A DNA stretch of 64,000 nucleotides from Aldehydirespirator sp965204415 (GCA_965204415.1 CBDBEL010000003.1:868001-932000), one strand, 5' to 3'; shown: positions 40,255-49,076, counted from the first letter of the stretch. Notes: generated by a model not told the origin, from the sequence alone. Translations and numbers: made by a program.

Positions 40255-41152
40255 TGGGCGTCATCGTCGCCAAGCGCCCGGCGAGGACCCGACCCGCACC
40301 TCGGAGCACCGCGTCTGGGGCCGTCTCATCAACCTGCTGGGCAGCCGGGGCTGGATCCTGCTGGTGCTGTTCCTGCTGCTGCTGGTGGTGGCCTCGATCG
40401 TGCCCGACGTGTTCACCACCCACGACCACGAGGCCCAGAACCTGCGGACCCGCCTGCTGGGGCCGGGGGAGTCCTCGCCCGAGGGCCTGCACCTGCTCGG
40501 AACCGACAGCCTGGGCCGGGACCTGTTCTCCCGGATGGTGGTCGGCACCCGGCTCACGATGTTCATTGCGGTCACCGCCACCCTGATCGGCGCCGGGATA
40601 GGCGTGCTGTTCGGCCTCATCGGCGGCTACTTCGGCGGGCGCACCGACCGGCTGCTGATGCGCTTGGGCGAAGCCCAGACGGCCATGCCGATGTTCCTGG
40701 TGGCCATCCTGCTGTTGAGCCTGCTCGGGCCCAGCGTGGGGATCCTGCTCATCGTGCTGCCGTGCCTGGTGTGGCCCATCTTCGCCCGGGTGGTTCGTGC
40801 CGAGGCTCTGAGGCTGCGCGAGGAGACGTTCATCGAGGCCTCGATCGCTACCGGCTGCTCCACATCGACCATTCTCGGCCGCCATCTGCTGCCCAACGTC
40901 GCGCCCCGCATCCTGGTGCTGTGCGTGGTGGAGATCGGCCACGTGATGCTGTCGGAGGCCGGGCTCAGCTTCCTGGGGGTGGGTGTTCAGCCCCCCGACA
41001 CCACGTGGGGACTCCTGATCTCCGAGGGTAGGCCGCTGCTGGCGGTGGCGTGGTGGCTGACGATCCTTCCCGGCGTGCTGCTCGGCATCTCGGTGCTGGT
41101 GCTGAACCTGCTGGGACGCTACTGGGAGGCCCGCTCAGGAGCAGCCGGGTGA
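40254..41152 (+). CDS. ABC transporter permease, DppC/OppC-like (apparent frameshift near the start)
   Basis: DppC-type permease with LLGTDSLGRDLFSRMVVGTRLTM and the EAA loop RVVRAEALRLREETFIEASIATG. The expected start is ATG 40254, in a TGATG overlap with the DppB-like stop. That frame reads MGVIVAKRPA and then runs out of register. The conserved frame begins with EDPTRTSEHRVWGRLINLL at about 40283 and has no ATG, GTG or TTG before GTG 40364. A one-nucleotide deletion near 40280-40285 would explain this. It could be a sequencing error, real damage, or start at GTG 40364 with loss of part of the first membrane helix. Confidence 0.8.
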
Positions 41153-42174
41153 GAGGCATTCCCCTGCTTGAGGTCGACGACCTTCACGTCACGTTCAACA
41201 CGGCCTCGGGACCGGTGCATGCCGTGGACGGGGTCAGCTTCACGATGGAGCCCGGCGCGTCGCTGGGAGTGGTGGGCGAGAGCGGCAGCGGCAAGAGCGT
41301 CACCGCGCGGGCCCTGCTGCGCCTGTTCGCCATCACCGATGACGTGCATGTCCGCGGATCGGTGCATTTCGACGGCATGGACCTTCTCCGCGTCGACGAG
41401 CGCCGGCTGCGGCATGTGCGGGGCGGGCAGATCGGCATGATCTTCCAGGACCCGCTCACCTCGCTCAATCCGCTGATGGCGGTGGGCGAGCAGATCGCCG
41501 AATCGCTGCGCCTGCACCGCGACATGGACAGAGCCGAGGCTGCCTCCGAGGCCGTAAAACTGCTGGCCCGGGTCGGCATCGCCGATCCCGAGCGGAGGGC
41601 CACCGAACTGCCCGACAGCTTCAGCGGTGGCATGCGCCAGCGGGTGATGATCTCGCTGGCCATCGCCTGCCGACCCCGCCTGCTCATCGCGGACGAGCCC
41701 ACCACCGCCCTCGACGTCACCGTGCAGGCCGAGATCCTGCTGCTGCTCGACGAGCTGCGCCGATCGGAGGGCATGGCGCTGATGCTCATCACCCACGACT
41801 TCGGCGTGGTTGCGGCCACCTGCGACGACGTGCAGGTCATGTACGCCGGCAAGCTGGTGGAGAAGGCGTCGATGGCCCATCTCTTCGACCGGGCCAACCA
41901 TCCCTACACCGAGGGGCTCCTGCGGCTGGTGCCCCGCTTCGAGGATGCCCACCCCGGAAGGCTGCACCCCATTCCGGGCCAGCCGCCGATAACCGGAGGG
42001 GGCGGATCGTCGTGCGCCTTCGCACCGCGGTGCGACCACGCCGTCGACCGCTGCCGATCCGAGGTGCCGCCCGAGGTGGCGGTGGGTCCCCACCATCTCA
42101 GCGCCTGCTGGTTGGCGGCCGACCGGGCCAAGGACGCCACCGAGGCGGGCCGCCCCTGGAGGCGGGAGCGGTGA
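41149..42174 (+). CDS. ABC transporter ATP-binding protein, DppD/OppD-like
   Basis: A 341-aa ATPase starting at GTG 41149, which overlaps the permease stop (GTGA). Walker A is GESGSGKSV, Q-loop MIFQDPLTSLNP, signature SFSGGMRQRV, Walker B LLIADEPTTALDV, and H-loop ITHDFG. The C-terminal oligopeptide domain has the cysteine motif SSCAFAPRCDHAVDRC, which in this family can bind an iron-sulfur cluster. It couples by GTGA to the second ATPase. Confidence 0.95.
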   Translation: MRGIPLLEVDDLHVTFNTASGPVHAVDGVSFTMEPGASLGVVGESGSGKSVTARALLRLFAITDDVHVRGSVHFDGMDLLRVDERRLRHVRGGQIGMIFQDPLTSLNPLMAVGEQIAESLRLHRDMDRAEAASEAVKLLARVGIADPERRATELPDSFSGGMRQRVMISLAIACRPRLLIADEPTTALDVTVQAEILLLLDELRRSEGMALMLITHDFGVVAATCDDVQVMYAGKLVEKASMAHLFDRANHPYTEGLLRLVPRFEDAHPGRLHPIPGQPPITGGGGSSCAFAPRCDHAVDRCRSEVPPEVAVGPHHLSACWLAADRAKDATEAGRPWRRER

Positions 42175-43256
42175 CGGACGCTGCAGTCGTTCCGACGGTC
42201 TCCGAGGCGGGTCCGGCTGGTGCGGCCGAGGTCGCGCGGTGCGTGCTCGAGGTGAACGACGTCGTGGTGCAGTTCGACACCGACGCGGGGCGCATAACCG
42301 CGGTGGACGGCGTGTCCATGCGTCTGGCCACCGGCGAGACCCTGGGCCTGGTGGGCGAGAGCGGCTGTGGCAAGTCCACCCTGGCCCGGGCCATCATGCA
42401 GTTGGTGCGGATGACCCGCGGCTCGGTGCGCCTCGAGGACACCGACCTCGGCTCGCTGAAGCCGCGGGAGCTGCGCCGCATGCGCCACCGCATCCAGATG
42501 GTGTTCCAGGACCCCCGCGGCTCGCTCGACCCCCGCATGAGCGTGGCCACCCTCATCGGCGAGCCGTTGAAGGTCCACGGCATCGGCGACCGGGCCAGCC
42601 GGGCCCGGGCCGTGGCCGAGGCCATGGAGCTGGTCGGGTTGCCCGAGGCGGTGGCCGACCGCCTGCCCAGCGAGCTCAGCGGCGGGCAGCAGCAGCGGGT
42701 CGGCATCGCCCGGGCCATCGTCACCGACCCCGCGGTACTGGTGTGCGACGAGCCGGTGTCGGCGCTGGACGTGTCGATCCAGGCCCAGATCATCAACGTC
42801 CTCGACGAGCTGCGCGACGAACTGGACCTGGCCATGCTGTTCATCGCCCATGACCTGTCGGTGGTGCGCCATCTCAGCGACCGGGTGGCGGTCATGTACC
42901 TCGGCCAGATCGTGGAGACGGGTACCGCGTCGGAGGTGTTCAGCGAGCCCCGCCATCCCTACACGCAGGGGCTCATCACGTCGGTGCCCCGAGCCGACGC
43001 CGATAGCGCAGCCCGGCTGCAGACCGCCCGCCGCCTGGTGCTGGGCGAACTTCCCAGCCTGCTCGATCCGCCGTCGGGATGCCGCTACCGCACCCGCTGC
43101 CCGTATGCCACCGACGAGTGTGCCGCCACCGAGCCGCCGCCCGAGAGGGTGGATCCGACCGACGGGCTCCATTCGCTGCGATGCCACCACTGGCGCGACA
43201 TCGCCGCCCGGTTCGACGACCAACCGTCCTCCAACAGTCAGGAGCAAGCACCATGA
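42171..43256 (+). CDS. ABC transporter ATP-binding protein, DppF/OppF-like
   Basis: A 361-aa ATPase starting at GTG 42171. Walker A GESGCGKST, Q-loop VFQDPRGSLDPRM, signature ELSGGQQQRV, Walker B LVCDEPVSALDV and H-loop IAHDLS are intact. The C-terminal domain holds GCRYRTRCPYATDEC, matching the oligopeptide family cysteines. With the DppD-like protein it energises the importer. It overlaps the RidA-like gene by ATGA. Confidence 0.95.
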   Translation: MTDAAVVPTVSEAGPAGAAEVARCVLEVNDVVVQFDTDAGRITAVDGVSMRLATGETLGLVGESGCGKSTLARAIMQLVRMTRGSVRLEDTDLGSLKPRELRRMRHRIQMVFQDPRGSLDPRMSVATLIGEPLKVHGIGDRASRARAVAEAMELVGLPEAVADRLPSELSGGQQQRVGIARAIVTDPAVLVCDEPVSALDVSIQAQIINVLDELRDELDLAMLFIAHDLSVVRHLSDRVAVMYLGQIVETGTASEVFSEPRHPYTQGLITSVPRADADSAARLQTARRLVLGELPSLLDPPSGCRYRTRCPYATDECAATEPPPERVDPTDGLHSLRCHHWRDIAARFDDQPSSNSQEQAP

Positions 43257-43633
43257 GCGAACGCACTGCCGTGAGCACAGACGGCGCGCCCACCCCTACC
43301 GGCCCCTTCAGCCAGGCCATCCGCGTCGGGAACCTCGTGTTCACTGCGGGCCAGGCCGGCCGCAACCGCGACACCGGCGAGATGGGCGACATAGGCGAGC
43401 AGGCCGACTGGGCGCTGCGCAACATCGCCGCCATCCTCGAGGCCGCGGGCGCCTCGATGGCCGACGTGGTCAAGACCACCGTCTACCTCAAGGAGGGCAC
43501 CCCGACGGGACCTCTCAACGAGCAGTGGGTGAAGCACTTCCCCGCTCCTCTGCCCGCCCGCTCATCGTTGTTCGTGGCCCGCCTCAAGAACCCCGAGATG
43601 CTCGTCGAGATCGAGGCGGTCGCGGTTGTCTGA
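43253..43633 (+). CDS. RidA/YjgF family protein
   Basis: A 126-aa Rid-family protein. APTPTGPFSQAIRVGNLVFTAGQAGRN is the canonical beginning and PARSSLFVARLKNPEMLVEIEAVAVV the usual end. RidA itself deaminates reactive enamine/imine intermediates. The key Arg of RidA is replaced near this region (PARSSLFV), so another subfamily is likely. In this operon it suggests that an enamine or amino-acid-like intermediate arises. Confidence 0.88.
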   Translation: MSERTAVSTDGAPTPTGPFSQAIRVGNLVFTAGQAGRNRDTGEMGDIGEQADWALRNIAAILEAAGASMADVVKTTVYLKEGTPTGPLNEQWVKHFPAPLPARSSLFVARLKNPEMLVEIEAVAVV

Positions 43634-45320
43634 CCCCACGCCTCCGGATGCCGAGCGGAGCGGCCGCGCGGTGATCAGCGCAGGCAGCCGGGAGGCCGCC
43701 GACACCGGCGCGGCCGTGCTGTCGTCGGGCGGCAACGCGGTGGACGCCGCCATCGCGGCGTCGGCCGTGCAGTGCGTGCGCGAGCTGCCCTGGTGCGGTC
43801 TGGGCGGCGACGCCTTCGTGATGGTGTCGGGTCCTGACGGCGGGCTCGAGGCGCTCAACGGCGCCGGGGCGGTGCCCAGGGCCCTGGCCACGGCTTCGAT
43901 CCCGGGCGGCACTCTGCCCCGCTTCGGTCCGCTGTCGATCTCGGTTCCGGGACTGGTGGACGCGTGGGGGCGGCTGTGGGAGCGCCACGGGTCCCGCCCC
44001 TTCGCGGCCCTGATCGAGCCCGCGGCCGAGCTTGCCGATGAGGGGTTCGCCCTCGACGGCGCCTTCGCTCGAGCGCTCGACCGGGTCCGGGCCGCGGTCG
44101 GCCCCGACGATCCGCTCGTGTCGGAGTTCTGTGAACACAACGGCTCGGCCGTTGGTGACCGTTTCCGGTTGCCGGCCCTGGCGCGCACGCTGCGCGAGAT
44201 CTCCGCCGGCGGGCCTTCGGCGTTCTACACGGGGTCGCTGGCCGCAGACCTGACCGCAACGGTGGGCCGGCTGGGCGGTCTGCTCTCCGCCGACGACCTG
44301 GCCTCGCATTCCTGCGACTTCGAGCCCCCGATCACGGTCCGCTACGGCTCGGCGGATGTGTCGGTGACGCCGCCGGTGTCGATGGGTTGGGTGCTGCTGC
44401 AGCAACTCCTGCTCTACGAGAGACTCGACGGCCGCCTGATCGACGGTGCAGCCGACCGGATCGACTTGATGGTGCGGTGCAAGCACGCCGCCTTCTTCGA
44501 TCTCGCCCGGATGCCCAGCTGGCAGGAGGCATCCGACGTGACCGCGGTGCTGGGCGAGGATTCGCTCGACCGCTGGTGCTCGATCATCGACGGTCAGCGC
44601 CGATCGGTGCTGGCGCCGGTCGGCGCCCCGGTTGCCCCGGCCGCGGCTGGCGGCACCGACACCACCTGCCTGTCGGTGGCCGACGGCCAGGGGCTGATGG
44701 TGACGTTCATCCACAGCCTGTTCAACGAGTTCGGCTCCCGGGTGGTGCTGCCGGGCACCGGGATCGTGCTCAACGACCGGCTGGCCAAGCAGCCCGCCCG
44801 CGCCGGCCAGAATGGCGGATCGGACCGGCCCCACCGGCCCCTGCACACCCTGGTCGGCTACCACGTCGCTGATGGCGGCCGCCGGTTGGTGGGAGCCACC
44901 CCGGGCGGCCGGGGCCAGGTCCAGACCAACTTCCAGGTGCTGCGCGCCATCATCGACGACGGCGCCGCTCCGCAGGCCGCGGTCGACAGTCCCCGCTGGC
45001 TGTCGGGGGCGCCCCGGCTGCCCGACGCCGACGACCTGCTGTTCCTCGAACCCGGGTTCCCGTCCTACCTGGGCTCGGAGCTGGCCCGGCGCGGCCACTC
45101 GGTCGCAGCCGACGGCGCGGCCTCCGACAATGACCTGTTCGGCAGTTGCACCATCGCCGGGGCGGGTCCGCGGGGCTCGGAGACGTTCGGTGCGGCCGAC
45201 CATCGCAGGGGAGCGACCCTGGTGCGGGTCGATCCACCTGTCGATGCCGGCAACACCGGTTACGCCAATGACAACGAGGCCCCCCAGCGGACCGGGCCTA
45301 CAGGAGAGGAGACTCCATGA
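43626..45320 (+). CDS. Gamma-glutamyltransferase family hydrolase
   Basis: A 564-aa Ntn hydrolase of the gamma-glutamyltranspeptidase family. TTG 43626 overlaps the RidA-like gene by 8 nt. GGNAVDAAIAASAVQCVRELPWCGLGGDAF is the N-terminal signature. The autoprocessing and nucleophile region is GGTDTTCLSVADGQG, where the usual HTT reads DTT, so Thr is retained. FGSRVVLPGTGIVLNDRL follows. No secretion signal is evident, suggesting cytoplasmic cleavage of a gamma-glutamyl or related amide after import. Confidence 0.88.
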   Translation: MSDPTPPDAERSGRAVISAGSREAADTGAAVLSSGGNAVDAAIAASAVQCVRELPWCGLGGDAFVMVSGPDGGLEALNGAGAVPRALATASIPGGTLPRFGPLSISVPGLVDAWGRLWERHGSRPFAALIEPAAELADEGFALDGAFARALDRVRAAVGPDDPLVSEFCEHNGSAVGDRFRLPALARTLREISAGGPSAFYTGSLAADLTATVGRLGGLLSADDLASHSCDFEPPITVRYGSADVSVTPPVSMGWVLLQQLLLYERLDGRLIDGAADRIDLMVRCKHAAFFDLARMPSWQEASDVTAVLGEDSLDRWCSIIDGQRRSVLAPVGAPVAPAAAGGTDTTCLSVADGQGLMVTFIHSLFNEFGSRVVLPGTGIVLNDRLAKQPARAGQNGGSDRPHRPLHTLVGYHVADGGRRLVGATPGGRGQVQTNFQVLRAIIDDGAAPQAAVDSPRWLSGAPRLPDADDLLFLEPGFPSYLGSELARRGHSVAADGAASDNDLFGSCTIAGAGPRGSETFGAADHRRGATLVRVDPPVDAGNTGYANDNEAPQRTGPTGEETP

Positions 45321-46570
45321 CCGATGTGATGTCCGCCCCGAAGTTCGGGCCCAGAGCCATCACCTACCCCCACCCGATCAACCACGACTGGTACGACTGG
45401 CCGACGTTCTCCGACGCCGAGTTCGACCGCCGTCACACCTTGGTGCGCAGCTTCATGGCCGAGCGGGACCTCGACTGCCTGCTGGTGGCCGGGGCGGCCC
45501 ACCTGTGGGACCGGGGCTGGGCCAACGTGCGCTGGATCACCAACTACATGGGCACCATGGAGCTCGACAGCTTCGTGATCTTCCCCGCCGACGGCGAGCC
45601 GACGCTGGCCATCCTCGGCCTGAACGCCCGTCTGCCCGACCGGGTCACCCGCTCGAGATTCCCCGATGTGAGGGGCGCCCTCAACACCCGCACCATCCTG
45701 GTGGACCGGCTCAACGAGCTGGGCCTGCGGCGGGGCCGCATCGGCATCATCAACCCGACGCCCTACCTGTCGGTGTCGCGGGACCACTGGGCCGCTCTCA
45801 CCGAGACGTTCCCGGACTTGGTGTTCGAGGAGTACTCCGACGACTTCTGGAAGATGCGGCTGGTGCTGTCCGACGAGGAGGTCGCCTGCCTGGAGGAGGC
45901 GGCCCGCATCGGCGACGCCACCCAGGTGGCGGTGATGGAGCAGCTGCGCCCCGGCATGACCGAGCACGACCTGTTCCGGATCATCTTCACCACCCTCGCC
46001 GAGGAGCGGGGCGAGATCCCCTGCATGGTGCTGGCCGGCAGCGAGTCGATGACCCACCCCACCAGCGGCTTCCAGCGGCCCCGGCCCATCGGTCGCACCA
46101 TCACCTCCGACGACGTGCTGCTGATGGAGGTCGGGGCCCGCGACGGCCACGGCTACGAGGCCCAGACGGGCAAGGCGATGGTGTTCTCGAAGCCGCCGCC
46201 CGACTACGCCGACCTGCTGGAGGTGATGCTGGAGGCCTACCACCGGATCGTGGCCGAGCTGAAGCCGGGCTGCACCGCCAAGGAACTGCGGGCCGCGGGG
46301 AGCATCATCACCGAGCGGGGCTACACCATCGTGGCTCCGCTGGTGCACGGGGTGTTCAACCCCATCGACGCCGGGCCGTTCGTGGGCACCTCCCACCGGC
46401 CCGACAAGGACGTGGTGCTGGAGCCCAACATGGCGCTGTGCGTGGAGATCCATCCCTGCACCACCGACATCATCAAGGGCGTGTTCATGGGCGACACTTA
46501 CGTGATCACCGAAGACGGCGCCCGCAACATCAACCATCGTCTCGAACCGAAGGTCTACGAACTGGGGTGA
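45317..46570 (+). CDS. M24 metallopeptidase family protein (Xaa-Pro dipeptidase-like)
   Basis: A 417-aa pita-bread-fold protein with a creatinase N-terminal domain (RRHTLVRSFMAERDLDCLLVAG) and an M24 catalytic domain from about residue 190. The metal ligands differ from standard: the Asp of VxIDxG is Glu in LLMEVGARDGHGYEAQTG, while His in APLVHGVFNP and Glu in ALCVEIHP and VITEDGARN remain. Some M24 members are creatinases or DMSP lyases rather than peptidases, so function is open. ATGA-coupled to the GGT gene. Confidence 0.82.
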   Translation: MTDVMSAPKFGPRAITYPHPINHDWYDWPTFSDAEFDRRHTLVRSFMAERDLDCLLVAGAAHLWDRGWANVRWITNYMGTMELDSFVIFPADGEPTLAILGLNARLPDRVTRSRFPDVRGALNTRTILVDRLNELGLRRGRIGIINPTPYLSVSRDHWAALTETFPDLVFEEYSDDFWKMRLVLSDEEVACLEEAARIGDATQVAVMEQLRPGMTEHDLFRIIFTTLAEERGEIPCMVLAGSESMTHPTSGFQRPRPIGRTITSDDVLLMEVGARDGHGYEAQTGKAMVFSKPPPDYADLLEVMLEAYHRIVAELKPGCTAKELRAAGSIITERGYTIVAPLVHGVFNPIDAGPFVGTSHRPDKDVVLEPNMALCVEIHPCTTDIIKGVFMGDTYVITEDGARNINHRLEPKVYELG

Positions 46571-46669
46571 TCCCGTGGGCGACAGAATCAGTCCCGATCC
46601 GGCAGGAGGCCCCGACCGCGCCGACGGTCGGCGGTCGGACCGTCAACAACATGAACTGGAGTGAGTGCC

Positions 46670-47026
46670 ATGGCCGAGAAACCTGAACTGGAGTTCCACA
46701 TTCCCGACGGGCAGTGGCGCCCGGCCGGCGGCCCGGTGGAGGGCATCGACGAGATGGTCCTGTCCACCGACGGCCAGCCCGACGGCGCCTACACCCGCTT
46801 CATGCGCTTCGCGCCCGGGGTGGACTCGTCGCCCAACGGGGTGCTGACCCACCACTTCTGGGAGGAGGTCTACATCGTGCAGGGCGACCTCACCGACCTG
46901 CGCCTGGGCGAGACCTTCACCGCTGGCATGTACGCCTGCCGCCCGCCGGGCATGCCCCACGGCCCGTGGCGCAGCGAGGCCGGCGTGCTGATGGTCGAGT
47001 TCCGCACCGGCGGCTACAACCCGTGA
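46670..47026 (+). CDS. Cupin-domain protein
   Basis: A 118-aa single cupin. THHFWEEVYIVQGDLTDLRLG provides the first motif with two His and Glu, and GMYACRPPGMPHGPWRSEAG the second with His, so a metal site is likely. ATG 46670 follows GGAG at a good distance. It may be an isomerase, dioxygenase or sensor in the pathway; the sequence cannot decide. It lies 99 nt after the M24 gene on the same strand. Confidence 0.85.
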   Translation: MAEKPELEFHIPDGQWRPAGGPVEGIDEMVLSTDGQPDGAYTRFMRFAPGVDSSPNGVLTHHFWEEVYIVQGDLTDLRLGETFTAGMYACRPPGMPHGPWRSEAGVLMVEFRTGGYNP

Positions 47027-47035
47027 CCGCGAAGC

Positions 47036-47086
47036 CGAAATTGGCGACGAAGTCGGCATCCAGTGCCCAATACGTCGCCAATTTCG
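47036..47086. promoter_or_regulatory. 14-bp perfect inverted repeat downstream of the cupin gene
   Basis: CGAAATTGGCGACG (47036-47049) and CGTCGCCAATTTCG (47073-47086) form a perfect 14-bp stem with a 23-nt loop. It fills most of the gap before the DUF2848 gene. No T-run follows. It could be an operator, a processing hairpin, or a remnant of a mobile element. Confidence 0.6.
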
Positions 47087-47108
47087 AATCGAGCGGCGCT
47101 CACGGGCG

Positions 47109-47765
47109 ATGAGGCTGTCGATCGACGGGGTCGAGCGGGTGTTCGCGCCCGAGGTGCTGGTCGTGATCGGCTACGCCGGGCGGGACCGGGCCGCAGTCGA
47201 GCACCACATCGACGAGTTGGCCGCGCTCGGGGTGCCCCGCCCTGCGAGCATCCCGCTGTTCATGGTGTTCCCGCCGTGGCTGATCACCCAGGCGCCGTCG
47301 ATCTCGGTGGCCGGCGCAGAGACCTCGGGCGAGGCCGAGATCGCGGTGGTCGTCGACGGCGACGAGACCTTCGTGACCGTCGGGTCCGATCACACCGACC
47401 GGGTCCTCGAGGCCACCGACATCGTCGCCTCCAAGGCGGTGTGCCCCAAGCCGGTGGCCACTTCGGGCTGGCCGGCCGCCGCGGTGGGGGACCGCTGGGA
47501 GGACCTGACGCTGTCCAGCCGCATCGACGGGGGCGTGGTGTACCAGGACGGCTCGGCTGGAGCCAACCTGCCTCCGCTTGAGCTGTTGGAGAGCATTCCG
47601 TGGGCCGGACCGCGGCCCCGCTGCTTCGTAGCCTTCACTGGCACGGTGCCGGTGATCGGCGACATACGCCCCAGCACCGACTTCACGGCCGAACTGGCCG
47701 GCCCCGGCCTGCAGCCGGTCGAGTTGAGCTACCGGGTGGAGACCGTCCCGGAACTCGCCGTCTGA
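47109..47765 (+). CDS. DUF2848 family protein
   Basis: A 218-aa protein of the DUF2848 family, recognised by AGRDRAAVEHHIDELAALGVPRPASIPLFMVFP, ISVAGAETSGEAEIAVVVDGDE and VGSDHTDRVLEATDIVASKAVCPKPV. The fold is related to fumarylacetoacetate hydrolases, so a final ring- or chain-cleavage hydrolase role is plausible but unproven. It is the last gene of the operon and ends in a hairpin. Confidence 0.85.
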   Translation: MRLSIDGVERVFAPEVLVVIGYAGRDRAAVEHHIDELAALGVPRPASIPLFMVFPPWLITQAPSISVAGAETSGEAEIAVVVDGDETFVTVGSDHTDRVLEATDIVASKAVCPKPVATSGWPAAAVGDRWEDLTLSSRIDGGVVYQDGSAGANLPPLELLESIPWAGPRPRCFVAFTGTVPVIGDIRPSTDFTAELAGPGLQPVELSYRVETVPELAV

Positions 47766-47769
47766 GGTG

Positions 47770-47786
47770 CTCGCCCGATCGGCGAG
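47770..47786 (+). terminator. Hairpin at the end of the catabolic operon
   Basis: CTCGCC-CGATC-GGCGAG forms a compact 6-bp stem 5 nt after the DUF2848 stop, between convergent genes. No T-run follows, typical of GC-rich actinobacteria. Confidence 0.45.
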
Positions 47787-47793
47787 GCTGCTG

Positions 47794-48126
47794 CTAGAAG
47801 TCGCTGCCGGGGGCGTTGTCCTGTGACGACCGGCGAGCGTCGATCCACTCCCTGGCCTCGTGAACCCGTTGCTGCACGATGGCGATGGGGTCGTCCAGTC
47901 CCTGCTCCCGGCGCCGGTCGGCCCAGCGGGCGCCGAGACCGGCGGCCACTGCCCCGGCAGCCAGCGCGACGAGCGCCACCATAAGGGCTGCAACCGCGGC
48001 GAAGCTGAGTGCCGCCATGAGCCGGCGCAGCCCGAAGATCCTCGTCGGCCCGATTGACAGCGTCCTGTCCTGCCCGGATCTCTCCGAGCGCCAGGACACC
48101 CGCCCTTCGAGTAGCAGCTCCCTCAC
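47794..48126 (-). CDS. Small single-pass membrane protein
   Basis: Function unknown. The 110-aa product has an Arg-rich N-terminus (WRSERSGQDRTLSIGPTRIFGLRR), one long transmembrane helix of Ala/Val (ALSFAAVAALMVALVALAAGAVAAGL) and a charged helical tail (RVHEAREWIDARRSS). Codon use looks coding on this strand; the plus strand frames are less convincing. It lies between the operon end and a divergent amidotransferase gene. Confidence 0.55.
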   Translation of the reverse strand: MRELLLEGRVSWRSERSGQDRTLSIGPTRIFGLRRLMAALSFAAVAALMVALVALAAGAVAAGLGARWADRRREQGLDDPIAIVQQRVHEAREWIDARRSSQDNAPGSDF

Positions 48127-48213
48127 GCAGCCGTCTCCCGTCTGTTGAGTGGTGCCTCCGGAGGCTACTTCCCGATCAGGGGGCCGGGTGCGCGGCCGGT
48201 GTAGCGTCGTCGC

Positions 48214-48930
48214 GTGCGCCTTCTGGTCCTACAGCACATCGACTGCGAGCATCCGGGACGGCTGCGCGACTTCCTGGCCGACGACGGCGTCGAATGGACC
48301 GCGGTCGAGCTCGACGAGGGCGAGCCCATCCCTGCGCTCGAGGACTACGACGCCATGTGGGTGATGGGCGGCCCGATGGACGTGTGGGACGTGGAGGAGC
48401 ATCCGTGGCTGGTGCCCGAGAAGCGGGCCATCCGCCGCTGGGTGCGCGAGCTCCAGCGCCCGTTCCTGGGAGTGTGCCTGGGCCACCAGCTGCTAGCCGA
48501 CGCCCTGGGCGGCACATGCGGCCCCCAGCGCCCGCCCGAGATCGGGGTGCTGCCGGTGGATCTGACGCCGGAGGGCCGCAGCGACCCGATCTTCGATCAG
48601 ATGGCCGACCAGCAGCATGCGTTGCAGTGGCACTCGGTGTGCGTGGCCCAGCCGCCCGAGGACGCGGTGGTGCTGGCCAGCTCACCGGTGTGCCGGGTGC
48701 AGGCCATGCGGGTGGGACCGTGCGCCTGGTCGATGCAGTACCACGTGGAGGTCGAGGACGACACCGTCCGCAACTGGGGCGACATAGACGCCTACCGCCA
48801 AGCCCTGGAGTCGACCCTCGGCCCCGGCTCCATCGACGGCCTAGCCGCCGACGCCGACCGCCACATGGAAGGCTTCGTCTCCGACGCCCAGCAGCTCTAC
48901 CGCAATTTCATAACCGCGGCCCGGCCCTAG
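48214..48930 (+). CDS. Class I glutamine amidotransferase (GMP synthase-like)
   Basis: A 238-aa GATase1-domain protein. The nucleophile elbow is FLGVCLGHQLLADALGG with the catalytic Cys. The catalytic dyad is completed by His in MQYHVEVED. MGGPMDVWD gives the oxyanion loop. Related proteins are annotated GMP synthase glutamine amidotransferase subunits, and others are gamma-glutamyl hydrolases (PuuD-like). The sequence resembles the latter in being stand-alone. A broken partial copy of its C-terminal half lies at 50352. Confidence 0.88.
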   Translation: MRLLVLQHIDCEHPGRLRDFLADDGVEWTAVELDEGEPIPALEDYDAMWVMGGPMDVWDVEEHPWLVPEKRAIRRWVRELQRPFLGVCLGHQLLADALGGTCGPQRPPEIGVLPVDLTPEGRSDPIFDQMADQQHALQWHSVCVAQPPEDAVVLASSPVCRVQAMRVGPCAWSMQYHVEVEDDTVRNWGDIDAYRQALESTLGPGSIDGLAADADRHMEGFVSDAQQLYRNFITAARP

Positions 48931-49031
48931 CGATGCCCGGCCGTTGCCGGGCCCTCCCATCTCGCCACCTCCCTGAAAGTTCCCGCCGCCGGGCCAGCAC
49001 CAGATCCCCGATCTTCGTGGACGCCATTGCC

Positions 49032-49076
49032 AAAGCTCACAAAAACACTAAAGCTCACAAAACACTAAAGGCTCAC
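49032..49076 (+). promoter_or_regulatory. Direct repeats upstream of the ORC-like ATPase gene
   Basis: AAAGCTCAC occurs at 49032-49040 and 49050-49058, with a third variant AAAGGCTCAC at 49067-49076, spaced 17-18 bp. The unit is separated by A-rich ACAAAACACT stretches, so the whole is markedly AT-rich. Iteron-like or operator sites for the ATPase gene 44 nt downstream are plausible. Confidence 0.55.

Noticed and set aside
49032..49076. Short direct repeats considered as a CRISPR array
   Set aside because: Units are only 9-10 bp, spacing is 17-18 bp and irregular, and no cas genes are present.
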